NCBI GenBank assembly: GCA_963784995.1
Contig: CAWATZ010000014.1
Location: 368,773 to 432,772, forward strand
Direction: 5' to 3'
Length of the DNA stretch: 64,000 nucleotides
Source: CAWATZ01 sp963784995
GTDB lineage: Bacteria; Planctomycetota; Planctomycetia; Gemmatales; Gemmataceae
Shown here: positions 55,367-63,583 of the stretch, piece after piece
Layout of the letters: each line of letters starts with the position of its first letter
Position numbering within the stretch: position 1 is the first letter of the stretch
Notes under the pieces: generated by a model
What the model saw: only the letters and a program-made list of their open reading frames with translations
Database searches by the model: none
Told to the model about the DNA's origin: nothing
Made by a program: the position numbers and the translations under genes

Positions 55367-56737
55367 TCAGCGAGCAGACTCTCCGGAACGCGGGAGGGGG
55401 AACCCCATGCGGCCCGAGCGATAGCCGAGCAGTTTCTGGGTCAGCTCGCCGCCGAAGAACACGAGTTCCCCCATCGCCTCTTGAATGTCCGCATCGCGCA
55501 AGCTCATGGGGTTGTTCGTCTCGCCGCGCTCGGCCGCCATCAGGACCGCCTTGCGCAGCAGTTCCTCGATGAACGCGGGGCTGACCCCGTCCGTCTGGGT
55601 AACCCACCGCTCGGTGTCGATCCCGGACAGGTCCAGGCCCCGGCCGTACACCTCGAACAGCCGCCGTCGGCCGTCCTCGTCGGGCATGGGGAACTCAACC
55701 GCCTGATCGATCCTCCCCGGCCGAGCCGACAGCGCGGACTCCAGCACTTCGGGGCGATTGGTGGTGAGCAGGAACGTGACCTCTTCTCGCTCCGTCAGAC
55801 CATCCATCTCGTTGAGCAGGTCGTGAAGAGCAACTGGACTGCGGTTCCGTTCGCGGTCCTCCGCGACCAGATCGACGTCTTCCATGACCACGATGCTCGG
55901 TGCCAGCAGCCGGGCCACCTGGCACGCCTGGCGGATCATGCCCTGCTGAGTCCCCGACAGCAGAATCACGGTGTGGTTCGTGCAGGCTTCCGCCAGGTAG
56001 CGGACGACCATGGTCTTGCCGGTCCCCGGCGGGCCATGGAACAGCAGCCCGCGCCGCAGGCTTCGGCCGGCCGACCGCAGCGCCTCCGCGTGCCGCAGCA
56101 TTCCCAGGACGTTCCGCTCGACCACGCGGAGCAGTTCCTCCGGCAGAACGATTTGCTCCCGGGCCGTGGGGCGGAGCGCGTGGAAGCGGATGGTGAAGGT
56201 CTCGCGCCAGGCGCTGACCGGCTCCAGGGAAAGGGTCCGGCCCTTGTAGACGTTGTGCCTCTGGGCCTGGTCCAGCAGCGCCGCCAGCGAATCCCGGGCG
56301 ACCTCCCGGCTGGCAGCGATCACCTCCAGGATCGGCAAGTCGTGGTCGAATCGGGCCGGTCGAAACGCCAGGATCAGGGGGGATTTGTCCCGATAAACCA
56401 GGTAGAGCCCGCGCGAGATGCAATCCAGGCTGTCGCTTGGTCCGCTCTCAATCCGGATGCGCTCGACGGGGGCCTGGATCAGTTCGTCGGTGATGAGATA
56501 CCGCACCAGCCCATCGTCGGCAAAATACCCGGTCGAAGAGTAGCCGAGCACCTGGGCCGGAGGATGGGATTCGTCCGACCAGCGATCAACCACCTGCTGG
56601 AGGTTGATCCGCTCGATCGGTTTGATGTCGTGCGTGACGGATTGGGCCCTGTCCAGATCGATCGCCAGATGGCGCTCGATCGGCTCGCGGAGTTTGCGCA
56701 GCCTGGGCCGCGCTTTCCACCACTGCCATTTGCCCAT
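55367..56737 (-). CDS. AAA-family ATPase
   Basis: Cytosolic 456-residue ATPase. A 200-residue N-terminal region without recognised domain (includes VLGYSSTGYFADDGLVRYLI) precedes a single AAA module: Walker A HGPPGTGKTM, Walker B SIVVMEDVDLV, sensor 1 TNRPEVLE, arginine finger region ALSARPGRID, and a C-terminal four-helix lid. The D-D of Walker B reads EDVD, typical of FtsH/CDC48-like AAA proteins. ATG 56737 is seven bases after GGGGAG. Function unknown; perhaps a chaperone/unfoldase. It is not obviously linked to the neighbours. Confidence 0.88.
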   Translation of the reverse strand: MGKWQWWKARPRLRKLREPIERHLAIDLDRAQSVTHDIKPIERINLQQVVDRWSDESHPPAQVLGYSSTGYFADDGLVRYLITDELIQAPVERIRIESGPSDSLDCISRGLYLVYRDKSPLILAFRPARFDHDLPILEVIAASREVARDSLAALLDQAQRHNVYKGRTLSLEPVSAWRETFTIRFHALRPTAREQIVLPEELLRVVERNVLGMLRHAEALRSAGRSLRRGLLFHGPPGTGKTMVVRYLAEACTNHTVILLSGTQQGMIRQACQVARLLAPSIVVMEDVDLVAEDRERNRSPVALHDLLNEMDGLTEREEVTFLLTTNRPEVLESALSARPGRIDQAVEFPMPDEDGRRRLFEVYGRGLDLSGIDTERWVTQTDGVSPAFIEELLRKAVLMAAERGETNNPMSLRDADIQEAMGELVFFGGELTQKLLGYRSGRMGFPLPRSGESAR

Positions 56738-57388
56738 TCGCATCTCCCCTGGAATGGCTCGCCCTCGGCTGGCTGGTTGCTTTTGTTCTACGGGGCGCGG
56801 CGGAAACGCAAAGCAAGGAAGAAAGGGAAGGGTAAATGTTCACGAGTCGAGCGCGACAAGCGCACGGTGAGACACCGAGCCGCGAAGATACTTTCCTGGT
56901 CCGTCGGTCGCACGTGACCTCCGCGCCGTACCCTATGACGCGAACTTACGCAGGTGTGTCGGACCTCCGCGCGCTGGCGATCTCGGCTTGCGCCGGAGGT
57001 CAATGGGACCGAAGCGAGCAACTCCGTAGGCCGGCCGCCCCGGGCGGAAGTATTTGCAAGCCGCTTCGTTCCCGCGGCGTGAGCCGCGGGAACGATTTCG
57101 TCAGCGGCGACAAAGCCAAAGCGAGGGAGTGCGCCCGCAAGGCGATCGATGCTGCCGCGGGGGAGTCTTCCACCTTCCAGCAGTACATCGAAAAGGAAGC
57201 TCAGAGGTTGGAGGCGGAGAAATGATCCGGCGCATCGCGCCGAACTTTGTCGTTCACCGGGGACAATTCCGCCGCGATGAACGCCCGAGCCCTGAACAGG
57301 ATGCGAGCGGCAGTGGGCATGATTGGAACGCGGCAGCAGCCCCCTGCTATCCGCTTGGTTGACGGCCAGCGGCGGATCTGACAAGTGC
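56738..57388. other. Intergenic region with gene remnants
   Basis: Beyond the remnant at 57097-57225 and a hairpin at 57067-57094 (CGTTCCCGCGGC-GTGA-GCCGCGGGAACG), no coding signal was seen. The upstream half must hold the AAA gene promoter. Confidence 0.5.
57097..57225 (+). pseudogene. C-terminal fragment of a TPR-like protein
   Basis: The segment SGDKAKARECARKAIDAAAGESSTFQQYIEKEAQRLEAEK then stop reads like the last helices of a tetratricopeptide-type protein. No matching N-terminal part lies in frame upstream; a perfect 12-bp-arm hairpin directly precedes it. A truncated relic is the simplest reading. Confidence 0.5.
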
Positions 57389-57997
57389 CTACGGGATCAA
57401 TTGAAACCCGTACTTCCTCAGCAGTGGGCGAATCCTTGTCCTGTTTGTGGGAGCGAGGAGGCTGCCGAGGACAGTCGCTGTGGTTCGGGGGTCTACCCGA
57501 TCGAAGATGGCAGCACAGAGGAGTGCGGGGTTGTGGCGCGAACGGTACAGGATGCCGTCAGGCTGTTGCGGGTGGTGATACAGCGCATTCGACCAGCGGT
57601 GAGCAACGGCGATAGGGCCGGTGCAGAGTTGGTTGTCCGCACCGATTTGGGTGAGCCCTTCACCCGTGAGATCGACGAGCTGGAGATCCCCTCGCACCCG
57701 AATCTTTGCCAACCCCCGCTCCCGGAGTTCTGCCTCCGCGAACACTGTTTTGCCTGTCTCATGCCCGAGGGTCTCGATGAGGGCGCAGTCGAGATCTGCG
57801 CCGACGTAGAGGACGCCGTACTTCCGTGGGTGAGGAGAGTCGAAGCGGTGATCCCCGGTGCGACCGAAGAACAGTGGGTTGTATGTCACCGCATGAATAC
57901 GAAACCACGGCGTCTTGAAGGGTTGCAGAGGAAGACGCCGTGTGTGGAGATCTCCAGGAGGTTCGGGGTGGCGAAGGGGCTTCTTCTTAGGCGGCAC
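57389..57997 (-). CDS. RES-domain NAD+ phosphorylase toxin
   Basis: 202-residue toxin of the RES family, which destroys cellular NAD+. The three namesake residues are in GDHRFDSP (Arg), LIETLGH (Glu) and ILYRSRHN (Ser), and KTPWFRIH and GVLYVGADLDCAL are the usual flanking blocks. The start is GTG 57997, with GGAG six bases before it, located inside the end of the partner gene (11-base overlap), so toxin translation is coupled to antitoxin translation. The toxin looks intact. Confidence 0.9.
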   Translation of the reverse strand: MPPKKKPLRHPEPPGDLHTRRLPLQPFKTPWFRIHAVTYNPLFFGRTGDHRFDSPHPRKYGVLYVGADLDCALIETLGHETGKTVFAEAELRERGLAKIRVRGDLQLVDLTGEGLTQIGADNQLCTGPIAVAHRWSNALYHHPQQPDGILYRSRHNPALLCAAIFDRVDPRTTATVLGSLLAPTNRTRIRPLLRKYGFQLIP

Positions 57998-59111
57998 CTT
58001 GCTCTCCGTAGTTGCGGGCTGCCGTCCGCACTTCCTCGATCCTCCCCTCACGCAGTTCGCTCAGGGGTGTTTCCCCTTCGAGACGGAGGTTCCGACTGAG
58101 GAAGAAGCGCAGATGGGCAAGAGGATGCTGATTGTGAGTGCGAAGTTCTTCGAGAATCTCCGGAAGACCGGGCAGCGTCCTGCGGTCGGCGAACTGCCAA
58201 GAGGGATAGAGAAAAGTCTGTCCGTCCACTGAGACGGCAAGGAGGGAACCGCCCGCCCGCCGCTCCTCCACTTCTCCTGGCAAGATCCCAAGGATCGCAC
58301 TCACATCCGTTTCGGTGAGCGGACCCCCTTCCTCTGCGAGGAGCGCCCGAAAGAGTTTGTCACCGTCTGCGTAGAAATCGACCAAATCCCTTCGCGTTTT
58401 CTCGACGTTCTCCAACACTGGCTTCTCTTCGCCGGCCTCCGCGGCGGCAGCTTCCGCGTCAGCGCGCGTCTTCCCGCGTCCGACGACATGTGTCTGCCCT
58501 CGATTCCACGCAAGCCACTTCCCCGCGACGGCCTGCTCCTGGCCGGTTGTGTTCAGCTTGTTCAAGCAATCCTCCTTGACCGACCCGGAATCTTCTCCGC
58601 TGGGTGGTGGCAGATCGCGCGAATGCATGGGAGAACGAGGTTCGCAGCTTCCCTCGCTGCGCAGCAGAGGCTTGAGCACTTGCCACCCAGGTTGGTGGGT
58701 GGTTAGCGCCGTCTTCACCTCGGGCAGGAGTGTACACAATTCTTGGATGGCTGCCAAGCGGACTTGGGGCTCCACGCTCGTGAGCGCGCTGCCCAAGGGG
58801 GAGGCCCGATCCGGAAGACACGGGTAGAGGGCGGAGAGGAGGCGGAATGCGAGAGAGCGGAGTTCCTCTTCGTCGTCGTTGAGGGTGGCGATCAGGTAGA
58901 GGGAAGCGCGCCTCGCCTCTTCCCCGAGGTTCTCCACCTCGGCAAGTGCTTTGCCGCGAACATCGAGTTCCTCCCACTGATTCGTCATCTGCCTCCCGAG
59001 AGCATTGATGCGCACGTTCTTCCGATCGCGAGGAGTCTTCGCCTTTCGCGAGGGAGAAGGTGACGGAGAGGTTTTCTTTCGGACGGGCTTCGAGTTGCGG
59101 TGTGTTCTCAT
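57987..59111 (-). CDS. Composite antitoxin (HTH plus DUF5678-like and helical-repeat region) for RES toxin
   Basis: 374-residue partner of the RES toxin, much longer than the usual antitoxin (about 120-180). ATG 59111 has AGGAGG five bases upstream. Residues 1-35 are basic; 50-145 look like HEAT-type helices (LNDDEEELRSLAFRLLSAL...; VEPQVRLAAIQELC); 195-235 match DUF5678 style (GKWLAWNRGQTHVVGRGKT...EAGEEKPV); 260-374 is the familiar HTH antitoxin module with LTETDVSAILG, LYPSWQF and the end SELREGRIEEVRTAARNYGEQGAA. The last module would bind and silence the toxin and the promoter; the N-terminal part could sense or recruit. Confidence 0.82.
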   Translation of the reverse strand: MRTHRNSKPVRKKTSPSPSPSRKAKTPRDRKNVRINALGRQMTNQWEELDVRGKALAEVENLGEEARRASLYLIATLNDDEEELRSLAFRLLSALYPCLPDRASPLGSALTSVEPQVRLAAIQELCTLLPEVKTALTTHQPGWQVLKPLLRSEGSCEPRSPMHSRDLPPPSGEDSGSVKEDCLNKLNTTGQEQAVAGKWLAWNRGQTHVVGRGKTRADAEAAAAEAGEEKPVLENVEKTRRDLVDFYADGDKLFRALLAEEGGPLTETDVSAILGILPGEVEERRAGGSLLAVSVDGQTFLYPSWQFADRRTLPGLPEILEELRTHNQHPLAHLRFFLSRNLRLEGETPLSELREGRIEEVRTAARNYGEQGAA

Positions 59112-59353
59112 GATGGCCTCCTGTGTTTTCGACTACTCCATTATATGAGGTGTCTCCGCCTTGCCAAAGGAGAAACGGAGACTTTTCGCGGTGGCAAGGA
59201 GGGAGAGGCGGCCTCGGAACCGCGAGCGTCTTCGAACACGGCTCCTTCAGCTCGATTTTTTGGGACGGCCGATTTACCCTTTTTTCCAGGCTTTCTGCCA
59301 TTGTGGCAGCTGGGCCAGGACGCGCAACGCTTCGCCGCTCAGGAGATTTGTTG
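59112..59353. other. Intergenic, divergent promoter region
   Basis: Separates the divergent antitoxin operon and small-gene operon. No gene seen. It probably holds the antitoxin promoter, but no clear boxes were assigned. Confidence 0.45.
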
Positions 59354-59382
59354 TTGACTATGCATAAAAAACGCATTACAAT
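59354..59382 (+). promoter_or_regulatory. Near-consensus sigma-70 promoter
   Basis: TTGACT (59354-59359), a 17-base spacer, then TACAAT (59377-59382), one mismatch from consensus in each box, in an A/T-rich patch unlike its GC-rich surroundings. It points to the small genes starting at 59628; 59383-59627 would be a 240-base untranslated leader with no gene visible. Confidence 0.7.
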
Positions 59383-59627
59383 CACAATAGTAATTAAACT
59401 GGCTCAATGCCGGGCTTCTGGGGACGGCCGAACATCGCTGCCGTGAGTCTCTCGCGTTCCTCGGCTCCCCTGAAGATCCAAACCAACAACTGTTCTTCCC
59501 CTGGTTACCAGGCTGGCCTTGGAGGGACGCGCGAACCGGGCAAGAACGCAACGTAAGGGGGCCACGGCAATGACCGTGAACCTGCTCGCGATGCGTTCCT
59601 GCCGTCGGCTCCCCCGAAAGGGGGCCG

Positions 59628-60008
59628 ATGGCCATGAACGCATCTTCGCATGACGAGCACCGAGTTGAATCGCTGGCAGAGGATCGCAAGCTGCCGCCCG
59701 TCAGACCGCCGCTTGATCGGTGGGGGCCAATGCAGGAGCCCAATCCCTCCTTCATAGGCGCTGTGCTGGCGTTTCTTCGCAGCCTCAACGGTCCGACGCT
59801 GGTGGCCGTGCTCGCAGTCGCGGGCATGGTCTACATCGGCGCGCCTCTGGCGCGACCGGAGAGGGAAGTACCGACGCCGGGGGTCGTCGGTGCCAGCGTC
59901 TCGGTTGGTTCACTGGCGGTCATTGCGCTGATGGCCCTTCAGGTCGAGGGGAAGAACCGTCATGGCAAGAATCGCAAGAGCGGTGGCGACGAGCAGATTG
60001 ACGCTTGA
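59628..60008 (+). CDS. Small hypothetical membrane protein
   Basis: 126-residue protein with a charged N-terminus, a Pro-rich stretch, two hydrophobic helices (GPTLVAVLAVAGMVYIGAPLA and ASVSVGSLAVIALMALQV) and a short basic tail. AGGGGG lies just upstream of ATG 59628; ATG 59634 is an alternative start. No family recognised. It overlaps the next gene by 47 bases in another frame, so the pair is probably co-expressed. Confidence 0.6.
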   Translation: MAMNASSHDEHRVESLAEDRKLPPVRPPLDRWGPMQEPNPSFIGAVLAFLRSLNGPTLVAVLAVAGMVYIGAPLARPEREVPTPGVVGASVSVGSLAVIALMALQVEGKNRHGKNRKSGGDEQIDA

Positions 60009-60189
60009 GATGGCGCAGTCGGTCCGCGATCGGCTGGAGCACCTGCGCGACCGCACCGAGGCGGACAGCCTCGCTGAAGTCGTCCGCAGGGCTCTTGCCG
60101 TCTATGAGGTGCTGTGGGACGAAAAGGCGAAAGGAAATCGCCTGATGCTTGAGGGGGCTGACGGCACCCGTGAATTGCTTCTTGTGTGA
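59962..60189 (+). CDS. Ribbon-helix-helix-like protein
   Basis: 75-residue protein with a likely CopG/Arc-type fold: a beta strand (TSRLTLEM) followed by two helices (QSVRDRLEHLRDRTEAD and SLAEVVRRALAVYEVLW). Such proteins bind DNA as dimers and often serve as antitoxins or plasmid-type repressors. It may autoregulate this small operon; no toxin is recognised next to it. Confidence 0.75.
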   Translation: MARIARAVATSRLTLEMAQSVRDRLEHLRDRTEADSLAEVVRRALAVYEVLWDEKAKGNRLMLEGADGTRELLLV

Positions 60190-60199
60190 GGTACGGAAG

Positions 60200-60772
60200 A
60201 TGAGTCGCTCGAAGCGCGCTCGCGGTGATCGGCCAAGGACAAGAAAACGGGGGCGAGGAGGGATCGCCTCACGTTACAGTGCGCCTCCTGCAATTCATGA
60301 GATTCGCTCTTTATCGCTGTGGAACATGGTCGCCCTCGCCGCCAGTTGCGCGGAGCATGTCAGGCCCTTATTTACAGTTTTTTGGCCGACAGCGACTCAG
60401 CAACAGTCCAACGCCGTAGAATTCGCTATCCGACTGGCAGCAACAAGCGCTGGCGTTGGTATGACCTACGTCAACGAAGCCGAGGAAGCGGCCAAGGCTG
60501 CCGAGATCGCAGCCAAGGCTGGCGATGACGCAGACACCGGCGTCACAGTGCCGAATGGTCCCGCTTACTCCGCTCATGTGGCTTGCGCCGCCGCCTACGC
60601 CGCCTATGCCGCGGACGCTGCGAGCGACGGCAACATCGACTTCACGGCAGTCCGCGTCAGCGACTGTCTTCGTGCGGCAGCTAACGCTGCCGGTGCCGCC
60701 GCCAACCAAACTGGTGTCGAGCGATTCATTGACAAGTTCCTCGCCAAGCGCATCGCGAACTGTTGCGGTTGA
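60200..60772 (+). CDS. Alanine-rich hypothetical protein, Imm5-like in style
   Basis: About 190 residues from ATG 60200 (MSRSKRARG). After a strongly basic N-terminus comes an alanine-rich helical protein (EEAAKAAEIAAKAGDDAD..., SAHVACAAAYAAYAADAASD, RVSDCLRAAANAAGAAAN). A run of 'AC...VRPLF...' followed by Ala-rich helices is reminiscent of Imm5-type immunity proteins, but this is a resemblance only. The end overlaps the next gene's start. Confidence 0.6.
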   Translation: MSRSKRARGDRPRTRKRGRGGIASRYSAPPAIHEIRSLSLWNMVALAASCAEHVRPLFTVFWPTATQQQSNAVEFAIRLAATSAGVGMTYVNEAEEAAKAAEIAAKAGDDADTGVTVPNGPAYSAHVACAAAYAAYAADAASDGNIDFTAVRVSDCLRAAANAAGAAANQTGVERFIDKFLAKRIANCCG

Positions 60773-61281
60773 AGAGTCGATCGCCAGAGTCGGTATCGCC
60801 GACCAACGCCCCCACTGATCGCTCCCTCGCTCCAACGAGAGATGACCTGGCCAAACTGACACCGAAGGCCGTGGTCACCTACGCCGCTGGCCGTGCCCGG
60901 TCCGTCGCCAAGCACGTCGATATTGTCAAAGACGACCAAGAGACGACGGTGCAGGCTTCTGACGTGGAATGGGTTCTCTCGCTTCTCGATCGCTACGGTT
61001 CCGGCGGAACCGTAAGCGAAGAGGAAATTGATCGTGCGCTGTTAGTGACGAATGCTCTCCCAATGTCCGTCTGGAGTGAAGATGGCGTCGAGGCCGCGAA
61101 CATCATCTGGCACGCCGTCGAGTGCATGGCGGCAGTCGCACGCCATCCGGAAGATACCAGGACGTTCCTGAAGTGGGCCGTCGATTCTGCCGTCGTTTCA
61201 CATGTCCACCTTGACAGCACCGTGATGACCGAAGAGGCGTGGGAGGACTATGACCATTTGCTGAACGAGGGGCGACTGTAG
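60763..61281 (+). CDS. Hypothetical protein, downstream partner of the Ala-rich gene
   Basis: About 170 residues, beginning at TTG 60763 or 60769 overlapping the preceding stop. Acidic, helical, soluble; segments ASDVEWVLSLLDRYGSGGTVSEEEIDRALL and AANIIWHAVECMAAVARHPEDTRTFLKWAVDS. No family recognised. Coupled translation ties it to the preceding gene. Confidence 0.6.
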   Translation: MRLKSRSPESVSPTNAPTDRSLAPTRDDLAKLTPKAVVTYAAGRARSVAKHVDIVKDDQETTVQASDVEWVLSLLDRYGSGGTVSEEEIDRALLVTNALPMSVWSEDGVEAANIIWHAVECMAAVARHPEDTRTFLKWAVDSAVVSHVHLDSTVMTEEAWEDYDHLLNEGRL

Positions 61282-61645
61282 CGACTGTGTCGGGTCCGGT
61301 TCCGCCAATTGCAACCGAGACCAAGGAGGTCCGGGCCGGTCGCCCTGCACATCTTCCTCAACCCCCATCCGCCTTGCCGGACGTTCATTGCTTCACCCGC
61401 ATTGGGCCAGCACACCCCAAGAGACCAAGATCGCTTCAGCGATCGGCCCGCGCCGATCCAGAGCACCGCCGTTGCGGATCCGCCCGGAGTAACCTGCTTC
61501 GGTCGGACACACCTCGGTCTGATGTGACCTCCGCGCGCAATGCCTTGGCTTCGAGATGCGGGCTGCCGAGCCCGGCAGCCATTTTGTAGTGGCCACGATC
61601 TCGGAGCGGGGATAAAATTGCCGGGTGGCGATGCGCGACCAATCA
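61282..61645. other. Intergenic region between convergent genes
   Basis: No credible gene on either strand; no clear terminator hairpin was found. Confidence 0.5.
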
Positions 61646-62167
61646 TCACTTCTTCTTGATGTAATCTTCCAGTGTGTTAAACAAGTCCTTCAACTCCTTG
61701 TCAGGCACAAAAGCGGCGAAAAGGGCTCGGAGAGTCAAGCTAATCTTGTAAGTCGCCTGCAACCATCGCTTCATGTGTGCCATCACGTCCTTGCCTTTAC
61801 AACAGCGTCGCCGCCAATCAAGACGAGCAAATCGCTCATTAAACTGCTTTTCTGCCTCAATCAGCTGGCCGGGTTCGGGTGCTTTTCCCTTGCAAGCTAC
61901 TGCTATCCATCGAGCCATCCATTGAGGTCTGAGAACATCACGAATGTCCTCTCCGCGAGTACATTCTTCAATCTTCGCCTCGACTTCTTCAACAGTCGGA
62001 TAATCCGTGGTCCCACGTTTTTCTATCGCGACTATTGCAGCGTCTGTTATTGTCTTTGCGTCAAGCAGCAGTAGGTTTTCAAGCTCCTTACAGGGCAGCT
62101 TGATTATCAGACAGTGTTCTGTGTCTTCAAATCCTGGTATTGGTTCGAGTTGAGTGTAGTCAGCATC

Positions 62168-62175
62168 CCGAATAG
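62168..62175. repeat. Target-site duplication, left copy (CCGAATAG)
   Basis: Eight-base direct repeat flanking the MITE; the matching copy is 62313-62320. Confidence 0.9.
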
Positions 62176-62312
62176 GGCCTCGATCATCGATTTGAACAGA
62201 CTGCCAAAGTGGCAGTCGCCTCCAGATGGCTCAAGCCCCGCAATCCTCGGTGATTTCCGTTCGCTTTGACTCCTGGAAAGGCCAAAGCGTGTTCAAATCG
62301 ATGATCGAGGCC
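62176..62312. mobile_element. 137-bp MITE with 23-bp perfect terminal inverted repeats
   Basis: Perfect terminal inverted repeats at 62176-62198 and 62290-62312 (start GGCCTCGATCATCG), flanked by the 8-bp duplication CCGAATAG at 62168-62175 and 62313-62320. It is too short to code for a transposase, so it must be moved by one elsewhere. 8-bp duplications fit several families (ISL3, IS66, ISAs1, IS256 and others); the GG-starting ends make ISL3 one possibility. It is inserted in the coding sequence of the OLD-like gene exactly between the Arg codon and the DADY motif. Confidence 0.92.
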
Positions 62313-62320
62313 CCGAATAG
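62313..62320. repeat. Target-site duplication, right copy (CCGAATAG)
   Basis: Right-hand copy of the 8-bp duplication, directly abutting the inverted repeat. Confidence 0.9.
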
Positions 62321-63583
62321 CAACAACGGGGACGTCCCGAGGCAGAATCGCTTTGAGAACTCGGACTGCATCCGGCAGACACTGAATGTCACCGAACCCT
62401 TTAATCAGTGCGAATCTTGCCCTCATAATCAAATCTGGTTTCCCACAACGACTCAACAATTCCGACATCACGTTGCGGTCGGTCTTGTCCTCAACGCAAA
62501 TAACAATGTCTGCTCCAAGATACTGCATCGCTTGTGTGTGACTAATTGCGCCAAGGCTCACAAGGGTTTTTCCAACGTGGTCACAACGCTCACCTGTTGC
62601 GCGGTCACGCTGAATCCAGCGAAGCGAATCAATTGGGACTTCGTCAATTACATCTGGCGCATGGGTCGAAATGACAATCTGTTTGTCAAGCCCACTGCGT
62701 TCAGCCAGCATTTTTGCAACTTGTCTTTGGAGTGAAGAATGCAGATGTGCATCAGGCTCATCAAACAACAAGAGAGAAGCAGGCGACAACTCAATGACCG
62801 ATGCCAGCGAGAAAATGGTACGAAAACCTCCACCGCCAAACGAAATATCATAATCAACGCCATTCTCACGATATTCTACAAGCACGTTCGATGGGTTAGT
62901 TTTACGGTCGCGCCTTGGCGGATATACGTCAATGTCAGGAAAATAGTCACGGATGGTTCTGATGACTGATTGAAACAATTCAGGCGGACGGCCATCATTA
63001 AGCCAATCTAACTGGTTTCGCCATGTTTCTGCATAATGACCTGTATTAAGCGAGTTCGTCAATTCCTGATGAGACAATTCCCTTTCAGCTGGGGTAATGG
63101 TGCCAAGCGGTCGAATGAACTCAATCCTTACTTTGTGTAGCGTGACAATCAATTCCTCCAATGCCGGGGTTCGTTGCCTCGGCACTTCACTACCATTAAC
63201 TAGGAGTTGGAAATCGATATTGTTACTATGTTCCACACAGACAACTTGTATACCAATTTCTCGGTTGTTATCGTCAAAGAGCAGCTTTACTGCTGCGCGA
63301 TTGTTTCTATTCTTTCTGTGGTATGGAAAAGCCCAATCTTGTACGCCAAGACGACTAACAGCTTGCTGATAGTTAATTCCCCGACCATCAGGATTGCCCA
63401 ATTCTGGCATGTCTTCATCGCCATATTTCATTCGGAAGACGTCAACAACAAATTTGATACGCGCAGTACAGTCGTTTTTCCCCCATTGTTTGGGCCGACC
63501 AAGACTGTGAAGTCCCCGAGTTCAACGTCGAAGTGACTCGGGAACCCGCCGAAGTTTTCCAAGCAAACACGTTTTAGACGCAT

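Larger units (their letters stand above)
61646..63583 (-). pseudogene. OLD-like ATPase/TOPRIM nuclease gene, interrupted by a MITE and one frameshift
   Basis: ABC-type ATPase joined to a TOPRIM nuclease, as in OLD-family anti-phage proteins. From ATG 63583 (GGAGG upstream) Walker A is GPNNGGKTT; near 63460 one base is missing and the frame moves, continuing with the signature FGGGGFRTIFSLAS, Walker B LLLFDEPDAHLHSS, and STHAPDVI. TOPRIM follows with VEDKTDRN (metal Glu). The TOPRIM DxD motif (DADY) lies just past a 137-bp mobile element; after it come the CKELENLLL segment and the C-terminus ending at 61646. Removing the element, one 8-bp duplication, and restoring one base gives an uninterrupted 597-residue protein. 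As it stands the product would stop shortly after entering the element. Confidence 0.88.

Noticed and set aside
56940..61530. Short shared words around 56907-56975, 61500-61540 and 63958 (TGACCTCCGCGC, GTCGGACACACCTC)
   Set aside because: Matches are only 10-18 bases and not consistently arranged; could be chance or remnants of a repeat, not enough to call.
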